Position numbers and translations under genes: made by a program. 64,000 nucleotides of DNA from an uncultured Tropicimonas sp. GTDB taxonomy: Bacteria > Pseudomonadota > Alphaproteobacteria > Rhodobacterales > Rhodobacteraceae. Positions 57,285-64,000 of the stretch are shown here, piece by piece. Each line of letters opens with the position of its first letter. Within the stretch, counting starts at the first letter, position 1. The stretch covers positions 1-64,000 of the forward strand of contig CANMIP010000027.1 in assembly GCA_947497945.1 (NCBI GenBank). Reading direction: 5' to 3'. The notes beneath the pieces are model-generated. The model had not been told where the DNA came from, did not search any database, and worked only from the letters and a program-made list of their open reading frames with translations.

Positions 57285-57815
57285 ATGTTTTCGCGAACGG
57301 GCTGGCAAATCACGAGATGGAACGGGGAGACTCTTGGCCTGACCATCGGCCTCGGGCTTGCGGGCGGCACTCTTGAGATCGGGCTTTCGCACGGCTCCCG
57401 GATGCATACCCTGTCCTGCATTGGCGCCGGCGGTGCCATCGGGCTCGGCGCCGACATCACGCCGCCCTCCGGGGCGCTCGGATTCCAGACGCCGACACGG
57501 ACCGATTACGGCAGGCTCTACAAGAACGACCTTGTCGTCGAGGACGAACTCGACTTCGACCTGCTGCGAAGCTCCACGCTCATGGTAACCGGTGTCGAGC
57601 TGCCAATCCTGGACGAAGGAGGCGCGGGATATGTGGTGCTGTTTTCGTCCGGCACCGCAACCGTCGCGACCATCGTGGCCGGCGCCGGCGGGATGTTGTC
57701 CATGCTAGTGGCCGGCGCGACCTGCCGGGCGATCGCCTTCGTCGGCACCGCCGCGCGGGGCGTGCCGGCAGCGGAACTGGCCGGCTATCGCTACAGGATC
57801 ATCGGCGGCTCCTGA
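57285..57815 (+). CDS. Glycine-rich beta-type protein, function unknown
   Basis: About 176 residues from the preferred ATG at 57285, which has GGGGAGG ahead; ATGs further 5' (for example 57198) are possible. The sequence is rich in Gly, Ala, Val and Thr with alternating hydrophobic strands (LGLTIGLGLAGGTLEIGLSHG, then CIGAGGAIGLGADITPPSGALGF and ATIVAGAGGMLSMLVAGATC), which suggests a compact beta barrel or sheet. There is no signal peptide. I recognise no family. It lies alone between the Pho terminator and a strong hairpin at 57881. Confidence 0.5.
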   Translation: MFSRTGWQITRWNGETLGLTIGLGLAGGTLEIGLSHGSRMHTLSCIGAGGAIGLGADITPPSGALGFQTPTRTDYGRLYKNDLVVEDELDFDLLRSSTLMVTGVELPILDEGGAGYVVLFSSGTATVATIVAGAGGMLSMLVAGATCRAIAFVGTAARGVPAAELAGYRYRIIGGS

Positions 57816-57880
57816 GCGGAGATCTCACAGGATTGAACGCGTGGCGTTGAGAGACCCCGCTGCGGCGGGCAGTTTGGGTT

Positions 57881-57913
57881 GCCGGCATCCGATGATCTGG
57901 ATCGGATGCCGGC
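57881..57913. terminator. Bidirectional terminator, 13-bp perfect stem
   Basis: GCCGGCATCCGAT (57881-57893) pairs perfectly with ATCGGATGCCGGC (57901-57913) around a 7-base loop. It lies between the orphan gene ending at 57815 (+) and the sodium symporter ending at 57960 (-), so it can serve both. Confidence 0.7.
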
Positions 57914-57959
57914 CTTGCAAGGTTCCAGCGGATGTCTCCGGCGTCCCGGCAGGGCGGTC

Positions 57960-59303
57960 CTAGAACTTCAGGATTTCCAGACCGCTCAGGAGGATCAGCA
58001 AGATCGCGATCGGGGCGACGTAGCGCAAGATGAACATCCAGGCCTTGGTCAGGACGCCTGGTTCACCATCTCCCGACACTTCCCGGATCGCAATCGGCGC
58101 AATGACCCAGCCGGTGAAGATGCAGATCAGCATGCCGCCGACCGGCAGCATCAGCTTGTCCGTCAGCCAGCTTGCGGAATCGAGGAACCCTTGGCCCTTG
58201 ATGAAGTGGATGTCGCTCCAGATGCCGACCGACAGCGACGACGGTATGCCAAGCAGGAAAATCACCACGCCGGAGCCGATCGTGGCCGTCTTGCGGGACA
58301 GGCCCATATTGGTGAAGAAAGCGACGACCGGCTCGAGGATCGAGATCGACGAGGTCAGCGCCGCGATGGTCAGCAGCACGAAGAAGATGATGGCGAAGAA
58401 ATACCCGCCGGGCATCGAGTTGAAGACCGTCGGCAAGGTGACGAATGTCAGGCCCGGCCCGGCCGCGGGGTCCATGCCGAAGGCAAAGACGGCCGGCAGG
58501 ATGGCAAGCCCTGCCAGGATGGCGACCAGCGTATCCAGGAACGCGATCTGGACCACGGATTTTCCGATATTCGTCTGCCTGTCGACATAGGATCCGAAGG
58601 TCAACAGAATGGCCATGCCGAGCGACAGGGAGAAGAATGCCTGCCCGAGCGCGGCCATGACCGTGTGGGCTGAGATCTTGGAGAAGTCCGGCGCGAGGAA
58701 GAATTCCAGGCCCTTTTCTGCGCCGGGGAGGGTCACCGAGCGCGCCACAAGGGCAACAAGGATGACAAAGAACAATGGCATCAGGAACTTGCTGGTCTTC
58801 TCGATGCCACCGGAAACGCCCCCGATGACGATGGTGATGGTCACCGCCGCGAAGATGCCGTGATAGACGATCGGTGCCACCGGCGATCCGATGAAGGCCC
58901 CGAAGGATCCTCCGATTGCTTCCGCGTCCATGCCCGAGAAAGTGCCACCGGCGGATTTGACGATATAGGCGATGCACCAGCCGGCGACGACGGAATAGAA
59001 GGACAGGATAATCACGGCCGTTATGACCGCCAGGACGCCAACGAAGGTCCAGCCGGGCTTCCCGATCTTCCGGAACGCGTTGATGGCATCGGTCTGGGCG
59101 CTGCGGCCAATGGCGATTTCCGCCAGCATGACGGACAGGCCGATGGTGAAGACGATCCCGAGATAGATGATGATGAAGGCCGCGCCTCCATTCTCTCCGG
59201 CGATATAGGGGAATTTCCAGATATTTCCGAGACCGATCGCAGAGCCTGCGGTGGCCAGGATGAAACCAAGGCGCGAGCCCCAGTTTTCATGTGTTGTGTT
59301 CAT
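57960..59303 (-). CDS. Sodium-dependent transporter, SNF/NSS family
   Basis: A 447-residue membrane symporter of the neurotransmitter:sodium symporter family (LeuT fold). The N-terminus shows the signature GFILATAGSAIGLGNIWKFP followed by YIAGENGGAAFIIIY. About eleven hydrophobic helices follow. The sixth helix region reads ALGQAFFSLSLGMAILLTFGSY, the unwound substrate-site segment. Bacterial members import amino acids or related amines with Na+. The substrate is not predictable here. The ATG at 59303 has AGGA ahead and is preferred over 59321. Confidence 0.92.
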   Translation of the reverse strand: MNTTHENWGSRLGFILATAGSAIGLGNIWKFPYIAGENGGAAFIIIYLGIVFTIGLSVMLAEIAIGRSAQTDAINAFRKIGKPGWTFVGVLAVITAVIILSFYSVVAGWCIAYIVKSAGGTFSGMDAEAIGGSFGAFIGSPVAPIVYHGIFAAVTITIVIGGVSGGIEKTSKFLMPLFFVILVALVARSVTLPGAEKGLEFFLAPDFSKISAHTVMAALGQAFFSLSLGMAILLTFGSYVDRQTNIGKSVVQIAFLDTLVAILAGLAILPAVFAFGMDPAAGPGLTFVTLPTVFNSMPGGYFFAIIFFVLLTIAALTSSISILEPVVAFFTNMGLSRKTATIGSGVVIFLLGIPSSLSVGIWSDIHFIKGQGFLDSASWLTDKLMLPVGGMLICIFTGWVIAPIAIREVSGDGEPGVLTKAWMFILRYVAPIAILLILLSGLEILKF

Positions 59304-59986
59304 TTTCCTGTCCCTGAACATTCTGCATTCGAAGTGAATGCAGGTGAAACATTAGGCTCCTGACGAGCTTTGGCGGCGGTAGATCACACCAGATCACTGA
59401 CGGGAATGCGGCATCTGCTGACCGGACCTTGCGTCGCGCTGTTCTACCGACAATTTTGCGCTTCAGGCGCCGTTCGAGGTTTCTGACCGTCCGAAGCGGA
59501 GCAGGGGAGCGAGATACCCTGTTGCCGGAAACCCGGTCACCGGTCCGCGTCTACGCAGGTATCGAAATGTTTGCCGGTCAGGCCACAGCTGTTCTCGGCA
59601 TCGTTCAGAAAGATCCGCTTGCGTCTCTATGACAGCACCGGTCGCTTGCCGACATGGCGTTCGTCGCGTGGACAGACGATGTCTCACGGCCAATCGGCTT
59701 CAAGTTCAGGGTCCACTCCAGGGACTCGCTACAACGCTGGAAGGTGATGAGCCGGGCGGTTTTCGATACGCGAACGCAAGGCCGCCATTCGCCTTTGGCG
59801 GAACGGTGAAACGTAAGAGCCGGTCAGCAGAGGTCGAAACCGGGGGGGGCGCGCAGGTCAGAACAGATCGCGCCAAAGCGACATACATAAGTCCTGTAAT
59901 CGGTATTATGTAAATATTACGTTGATGTCCGACCGGGCACCCCGTGCCCGGTACATATGAGACTCGCGTCGTAACCCGCAGACAAG
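59304..59986. other. Intergenic region with palindromes, no gene recognised
   Basis: About 680 bases between the symporter start and the end of rquA. Short open frames on both strands translate to arginine- and proline-rich sequence without domains. Near the right end a 9-bp perfect stem, ACCGGGCAC (59932-59940) with GTGCCCGGT (59944-59952), lies just downstream of rquA and may terminate it. The AT-rich patch at 59880-59925 is unexplained. Confidence 0.45.
59932..59952 (-). terminator. Hairpin downstream of rquA
   Basis: A perfect 9-bp stem with a 3-base loop lies 35 bases beyond the rquA stop codon. No T run follows on the minus strand, so termination strength is uncertain. Confidence 0.45.
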
Positions 59987-60733
59987 TCAGGCTTTCTTGA
60001 TGCCCACGACCTTCTGGTACAACCCACCGAAGATCGTCTCCTTGCGCCACTCGAACTGGTCACGATCGTCGACATACTCCCAGAGCTCATGGCTCCAGAG
60101 CGCCTTTGCAAATGGTTCGAGCCATTTGAAGACCAGCCAGATGATCGGACGCATCGGATGCAGCAATGCCGGCTCATGGTAATCGACGAACATGAGTTTC
60201 CCGCCCGGCTTGACGTGGCTGGCCAGGTTGTTGGCGATGTCGCGTTTGTAGTCGTCCGGAACCTCGTGCATGAGGAAATAGGAATTGACCACGTCATAGA
60301 GTCCGTCACCCGTCACGCGCGCGTCGCAAATCCCGGTCCGGGTTTGCGGCAATTGCGCGATCTTGCGGTTCACGTGATCGATCTGCACCTGTTGAATATC
60401 GGTGACGTGATACTCGCCCTCCGGCCCGACCTTGCCGGCCAGGTGCGACACGAGCTTGCCATAGACGGCGGCCGGCTGCAGCACGCGCGAACCCGCTTCG
60501 ATTTCATCCCGCGCCGCGCGCATCAGCTTGTTCTGTTGCATCCAGAGGATTGTCGCGACGACAACTTCCCGGTCCAGGAGCTCGACCATGTTCGGCGCCA
60601 CATAGGCCCAAGTGTAGACGTCGACGAGGTAATCCGGCAGCTTTGGCGCAGGCATGTCTTCCCAGGCGACCGACGGCGCGGACGATGCGACGTTCACCTT
60701 CTCTTTTCCGGCGAAATCTACGCTGGCATTCAT
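59987..60733 (-). CDS. rquA: Rhodoquinone biosynthesis enzyme RquA
   Basis: A 248-residue methyltransferase-fold protein. It shows RquA-type features: PDYLVDVYTWAYVAPNMVEL (residues 33-52), EVVVATILWMQQNKLMRAA, a degenerate SAM motif I VLQPAAVYG at 84-92 in place of the usual VLDxGCGxG, FLMHEVPDDYKRDIANNL (about 153-170) and VDYHEPALLHPMRPI at 183-197. RquA replaces a methoxy group of ubiquinone by an amino group, using S-adenosylmethionine as amino donor, to make rhodoquinone at the inner membrane. The ATG at 60733 has AAAGGG ahead; an open extension to 60877 is unlikely to be coding. It is monocistronic and opposite to aroQ. Confidence 0.88.
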   Translation of the reverse strand: MNASVDFAGKEKVNVASSAPSVAWEDMPAPKLPDYLVDVYTWAYVAPNMVELLDREVVVATILWMQQNKLMRAARDEIEAGSRVLQPAAVYGKLVSHLAGKVGPEGEYHVTDIQQVQIDHVNRKIAQLPQTRTGICDARVTGDGLYDVVNSYFLMHEVPDDYKRDIANNLASHVKPGGKLMFVDYHEPALLHPMRPIIWLVFKWLEPFAKALWSHELWEYVDDRDQFEWRKETIFGGLYQKVVGIKKA

Positions 60734-61236
60734 GGCTGGACCCTTTCCAAGTACGGAAGCGATTCCGCTCCCAGAATTTCGCGGCGCAAAGCCGACGCGC
60801 CGCTTTCGCAACCGATAGCGTCTAAACCGGCTTTGCGGCGACATTATCTGCCTTTTCACACCCCGAAAATGCGTCAAACCCGGTAAAGAAGCGCAATGGC
60901 TGCATTGCCGATTTCACGGGAGCGCAAGGCTCTGGTCCTGGAGGTTTCGAAACCGAGGCCGCCGCAAGGAGCAAAACGGGTCCCCCAGATGCGCTACAGC
61001 GAGAGAAACCCCTCTGGCGCACTGCCGAAAATGCCGAAAATTCATTAAAATTCAAATAGATTCGCTGCGAAATTGAAGTATTTGGACGATCCCGCGTTGA
61101 TTGTGCCGGGCGACACGCCATCAACCACCCCTGCCCCGACGCCGCGTCCATTCGCCACGACCTGCTTTCCCTAGCGTCTCGACACAAACCGTTCTTCGGA
61201 CTATTTTGCCGCGAACTCACGGGACGACTTATATAA
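60734..61236. other. Divergent intergenic region between rquA and aroQ
   Basis: About 500 bases with an AT-rich centre (61030-61085). It should hold the promoters of rquA (-) and aroQ (+). TTATATAA just before aroQ could be part of a promoter. I see no gene and no convincing FNR or other operator. Confidence 0.4.
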
Positions 61237-61680
61237 ATGACCTCAATTCTTGTATTGAACGGGCCCAACATCAACCTGTTGGGAACCCGCCAACCCGAAG
61301 TCTACGGGACCACCACATTGGCGCAAATCGAGGAGAGCTGTCACCAGACAGCCGCCGAACTCGGTTGCGAGATCGCATTCCGGCAATCGAATCATGAAGG
61401 TACGATGATCGACGAGATCCATGCCGCGCGCGGTGTGCATGCCGGCATCGTTCTCAATGCGGGCGCCTATACCCACACCTCCATCGCGCTGATGGACGCG
61501 ATCGCTTCCGTCGAATTACCGGCCATCGAACTCCACCTGAGCAATGTGCATGCGCGCGAGCCCTTCCGCCATGTGTCCTACATCTCGAAAGTCTCGATCG
61601 GGATCATCTGCGGCTTCGGCCCGGCTGGCTATCCGCTCGCATTGAGGGCGATGGCCGATCATCTGGGAGCGGCCGTTTGA
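61237..61680 (+). CDS. aroQ: 3-Dehydroquinate dehydratase, type II
   Basis: A 147-residue type II dehydroquinase. It dehydrates 3-dehydroquinate to 3-dehydroshikimate in the shikimate pathway. It shows ILVLNGPNINLLGTRQPEVYG with the catalytic tyrosine in the flexible loop, FRQSNHEGTMIDEIH, LNAGAYTHTSIALMDAI, ELHLSNVHAREPFRHVSYIS and GFGPAGYPLAL. No strong ribosome site precedes the ATG. Its stop overlaps the TTG start of the LuxR-type gene. Confidence 0.96.
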   Translation: MTSILVLNGPNINLLGTRQPEVYGTTTLAQIEESCHQTAAELGCEIAFRQSNHEGTMIDEIHAARGVHAGIVLNAGAYTHTSIALMDAIASVELPAIELHLSNVHAREPFRHVSYISKVSIGIICGFGPAGYPLALRAMADHLGAAV

Positions 61681-62429
61681 TTCTGGACTATGTGGAACGG
61701 GTCACTGCGCTCTCCGAGATGCAGGACATCTGGAGCTACCACAAGGAGGTGATGGCCACCTATGGATTCAACCGTGTCCTCTATGGCTTCACCCGATTCC
61801 GCACAGAGCGCTCGCTCGGCGACCCGCAGGATCTCCTTGTCCTGAGCAATCACGACCGCGCCTATATCCGGCCCTTCCTCGATGAAGGCCTCTACCTGAA
61901 CGCTCCGATGACGCTGTGGGCCCTCAACAATGTTGGTGTCTCTTCCTGGCGGCAGACCGACGAGATGGTGTCCGATGGCAGCATGAACGACAGTTCGTCT
62001 CGGATCTGGGAGTTCAACAAGCGTCACGGCCTCGGCGCCGGATACACCGTCAGTTTCAAGACCAACTCGAAGCGCTCCAAGGGCGCCATCAGCCTGACAT
62101 CGGTTCCGGCCCTGTCCTTCGACGAGGCGGACCGGATCTGGGCGGAGCACGGTCGCGAACTGGAGGCGATGAGCAATATCCTGCATCTGCGACTCTCCTC
62201 TTTGCCCAACCCCGACACCGGACGTTCCCTGACGACGCGCCAGCGCCAGGCGCTCGAATGGGTCGGCGATGGCAAGACGACCGCCGAGATCGCCGCAATC
62301 ATGGGGCTGACCTCGGCCACGATCGAGAAACATCTCCGCCTGGCCCGCGAAGCGCTCGATGTCTCGACCACCGCTCAGGCCGTTCTCAAGGCCGCCTTCC
62401 TCAACCAGATCTACATTGTCGAAGAGTGA
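61677..62429 (+). CDS. LuxR-family regulator with autoinducer-binding-like domain
   Basis: A 250-residue regulator. The N-terminal 165 residues resemble the autoinducer-binding domain (IWSYHKEVMATYGFNRVLYGF, then RIWEFNKRHGLGAGYTVSFK). The C-terminal LuxR helix-turn-helix is clear: LTTRQRQALEWVGDGKTTAEI followed by MGLTSATIEKHLRLAREAL. The tryptophan/tyrosine ligand pattern of acyl-homoserine-lactone receptors is only partly kept, and there is no luxI gene nearby, so it is a solo regulator that may sense another ligand. It starts at a TTG overlapping the aroQ stop, with GGGAG seven or more bases ahead, so the two are coupled. Confidence 0.85.
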   Translation: MILDYVERVTALSEMQDIWSYHKEVMATYGFNRVLYGFTRFRTERSLGDPQDLLVLSNHDRAYIRPFLDEGLYLNAPMTLWALNNVGVSSWRQTDEMVSDGSMNDSSSRIWEFNKRHGLGAGYTVSFKTNSKRSKGAISLTSVPALSFDEADRIWAEHGRELEAMSNILHLRLSSLPNPDTGRSLTTRQRQALEWVGDGKTTAEIAAIMGLTSATIEKHLRLAREALDVSTTAQAVLKAAFLNQIYIVEE

Positions 62430-62652
62430 ATCCGGAAAAAAGGGAAATTTTCCTCGTCCAACCTGCCCATTCCGGTAGGTTGGTCCGGGATTCCGTACTT
62501 CCTTAACCAAACGTAAACTGGCATTCTGAGGGAGTTCCGTGAGTGGTGGCAATTAGCCAAGGAACTACGGGCTGTAAGAGCTGCGAGATTACGCGGTGTA
62601 CGGTCTGTTCCGGGAAACCGGTTGTCGGCTCGGTTCGGTGTATAGTCCATCG

Positions 62653-62758
62653 GCCGAGTCGACACGTTTATCCACGAGCAGGGGGCATCCCCAAATTCCC
62701 TGTGAGACAGGTGGATTTGAAACGGCGCAGCCCGCCCGTGCTGCGCCGTTTCTCTTTT
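62653..62758 (+). ncRNA. Candidate structured small RNA
   Basis: A possible -10 box TATAGT at 62641-62646 (with a weak -35) precedes about 105 bases that can fold into three successive hairpins. These are GGGG/CCCC around CAT (62682-62692), CCTGT/ACAGG around GAG (62699-62711) and a 13-bp GC-rich terminator stem (62719-62731 with 62740-62752). No ribosome site or open frame is conserved in it. It does not match tmRNA, RNase P RNA or SRP RNA as far as I can judge. It could also be a long 3' end of the LuxR gene. Confidence 0.4.
62719..62758 (+). terminator. Strong intrinsic terminator of the candidate small RNA
   Basis: A 13-bp stem (62719-62731 with 62740-62752, loop of 8) is followed by TCTTTTCC. 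It lies about 290 bases from the nearest upstream gene, so it must end an otherwise unannotated transcript or a very long leader or trailer. Confidence 0.8.
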
Positions 62759-63018
62759 CCCAGATATGGTTTTGAGCAAGGAACCTCAACGCGAAGTCCA
62801 GAAACATCCTGGCGGCGTCTGTTTTGCGCTCCGAGAGGGTCTGCGCCTGGGCCATGCTTGTGGCGGGTCGGGGCGGCATGCCCGGGCCGGACAGGAAAGA
62901 TATCGAAGCCAGCCGGACCGTCGGGTTTGTCGCCGCGCCTTCATGAAAAATCCATTTCTTTCTGGCGATAAATGGCCGGGGCATCACTGGACCAATGCAG
63001 GAGCTTGAGCTGGAACAC

Positions 63019-63399
63019 ATGAATTATCCCGTGCTCGCCCCTACGGGGCAGGTCAACACGCCCCCTATGGCGGAGATTCTCGCCAGGATCGCTTCGGAGC
63101 TGACAAGCACCAGCGAGATGCTGCAGACCATACAGCAGCATTTTTCCGTGTTGACCGGGGCGCTCGACACCGAGAGCAGTACCTTCAAGGATATCCAGAA
63201 TCTGGACCTGGCGACGCAATTGGTTGCGGATCTTGCCAGGGCGGTCTCCTATCTGTCGGATAACGAAACCGGGCATGGCTATTGCGACACGATTGCGCTG
63301 TCGCGGAGTCTCACGCTTCAGGCGCTGCGCGGGAGCCTGTGTGACATGCCGGAAATTACCGCCGAGGAGTCAGAGGCCGGCGCACTCGACCTGTTCTAG
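63019..63399 (+). CDS. Small helical protein, function unknown
   Basis: About 126 residues from the ATG at 63019 (an ATG at 62995 is also in frame). It is predicted to be largely helical with a long amphipathic stretch (ILARIASELTSTSEMLQTIQ, then DIQNLDLATQLVADLARAVSYL) and ends with an acidic tail (EITAEESEAGALDLF). This resembles small regulatory or motility-associated helical proteins, but I recognise no family. It is convergent with the M32 peptidase gene. Confidence 0.55.
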   Translation: MNYPVLAPTGQVNTPPMAEILARIASELTSTSEMLQTIQQHFSVLTGALDTESSTFKDIQNLDLATQLVADLARAVSYLSDNETGHGYCDTIALSRSLTLQALRGSLCDMPEITAEESEAGALDLF

Positions 63400-63582
63400 C
63401 GCGGAGGGAAACGGATCCGCACCATCTCGAACCATCCGTAGGATCTGACCGACGACCGGCAACGCCCGGTCGTGTTGATTGCTCGGCCACGCCAGGTGGC
63501 CAGCCTGCCTGCGTGGCCTGGCCCGCGAATTCTCCGCTGTTCCGGACCGACGCCCCCTGCCCTGCGGCGCGTCCGAGTTCGG

Positions 63583-64000
63583 TCAAAGACCGTATAGCCC
63601 GGAGAATTTCCGCTCCAGATAGGCAAGGAACGGCTCCGCAGAAACCGACCCGCCCACGGCATGTTCGATTGTCTCTTTCGGACCGCGCAGCGCGCCATGG
63701 CATTGCAGCCGGGTACGCAGCCACGCGGTCGCAACCGTCGCATCACCGCGCGCCAGCGCTTCCTCCCATTCCGGAACCTCCCGCTGCATCGCGTCAAAGA
63801 GGCAGCCGGCATAGACATTGCCCAGAGAATAGGTCGGGAAATACCCGAAAAGGCCCACCGGCCAGTGAACATCCTGCAGAACACCATTCGAGGGCCGATC
63901 CACTGCAAGGCCAAAATCCGCCTCGAATCGCTCGTTCCAGGCCGCTTCCAGGTCCCGCACCGTCAGGTCGCCGGCGATCAATGCCCGCTCGAGATCGAAT
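63583..64000 (-). CDS. M32 family metallocarboxypeptidase, C-terminal part
   Basis: The reading frame enters from the right edge and ends at the stop at 63583-63585; about 138 residues are visible. The C-terminal region of Taq-type carboxypeptidases is recognisable: FDLERALIAGDLTVRDLEAA, VLQDVHWPVGLFGYFPTYSL and GNVYAGCLFDAM. The HEXXH zinc site lies in the missing part. These enzymes trim C-terminal residues from peptides in the cytosol. Confidence 0.9.
   Translation of the reverse strand, partial: FDLERALIAGDLTVRDLEAAWNERFEADFGLAVDRPSNGVLQDVHWPVGLFGYFPTYSLGNVYAGCLFDAMQREVPEWEEALARGDATVATAWLRTRLQCHGALRGPKETIEHAVGGSVSAEPFLAYLERKFSGLYGL

Larger units (their letters stand above)
62430..63018. 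other. Long intergenic region containing a candidate small RNA
   Basis: About 590 bases without a convincing protein gene. A stem near 62530-62570 (AGTTCC with GGAACT), the hairpin series at 62681-62752 and a strong terminator indicate a structured transcript rather than coding DNA. The rest (62760-62990) shows nothing recognisable. Confidence 0.5.

Noticed and set aside
59429-59913. Two short plus-strand frames as possible genes
   Set aside because: There is no ribosome site, no domain, and the composition is Arg/Pro-rich. More likely non-coding.
61097-61124. TTGAT...ATCAA inverted repeat upstream of rquA/aroQ, considered as an FNR site
   Set aside because: The half sites are 18 bases apart instead of the 4 required for FNR binding, so it is not an FNR box.
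1-64000. tRNA, rRNA or CRISPR array
   Set aside because: No T-loop-like consensus, rRNA block or regularly spaced repeat series was noticed on reading either strand. A covariance search would be needed to exclude a single tRNA.

Overview
The window reads as a chromosomal stretch from a GC-rich alphaproteobacterium, most likely a Rhodobacterales/Rhodobacteraceae (roseobacter-type) species. The main reasons are the gene order dusB-ntrB-ntrC-ntrY-ntrX-trkA-trkH-hfq-hflX, an NtrC without the sigma-54 contact motif (described in Rhodobacter), a fused ispDF, a large NAD-linked Mo formate dehydrogenase, a ruvC-ruvA-ruvB block, and several small proteins of Rhodobacteraceae type. No database search was possible. 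All names rest on recognisable motifs, lengths and gene order.

Layout. 1-1341 (-): incomplete RTX/LamG-like secreted protein running off the left edge. 2134-4347 (-): monomeric isocitrate dehydrogenase. 4614-7563 (+): a fucosyltransferase-like protein and an Stv-like protein. 7732-12736 (-): formate dehydrogenase operon (fused FdsG-FdsB, a small periplasmic His-tailed protein, FdsA), facing a Gfo/Idh/MocA oxidoreductase. 14262-17153: msrA, a P-loop kinase-like gene, prmA and two small orphans. 17535-19860 (+): ruvCAB. 20458-22041 (+): GGDEF-EAL protein, then a graveyard of broken IS66- and IS5-type transposases up to about 23450. 23964-26346 (+): acyl-CoA ligase and a small membrane protein. 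26507-28693 (-): ispDF-pgpA-pncC. 28856-40863 (+): dusB, the two Ntr two-component pairs, Trk potassium uptake, hfq, hflX. 40936-44934: VOC protein, GlxA-type regulator, class II DAHP synthase, PAS protein. 45100-49270 (+): yicC, gmk, gamma-carbonic-anhydrase-like gene, OafA-type acyltransferase. 49392-56982 (+): complete phosphate regulon phoR-pstSCAB-phoU-phoB with a clear Pho box before pstS. 57285-63399: orphan glycine-rich protein, SNF sodium symporter, rquA, aroQ, a LuxR-type regulator overlapping aroQ, a candidate small RNA and a small orphan. The right edge holds the C-terminus of an M32 carboxypeptidase.

How the genes work together. The Ntr block senses nitrogen status and is probably read through with dusB. 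The Pst/Pho block is a self-contained phosphate uptake and signalling unit. The formate dehydrogenase supplies NADH from formate. RquA would convert ubiquinone to rhodoquinone, the low-potential quinone used for fumarate respiration.

The most notable items are rquA in an apparently Rhodobacterales genome, the periplasmic protein translationally embedded in the formate dehydrogenase operon, NtrC and NtrX both lacking GAFTGA, the unusual start of hflX, a three-hairpin candidate sRNA at about 62653-62758, and an orphan protein beside the Pho operon. I did not find a convincing new defence system, CRISPR array, prophage, tRNA or rRNA.
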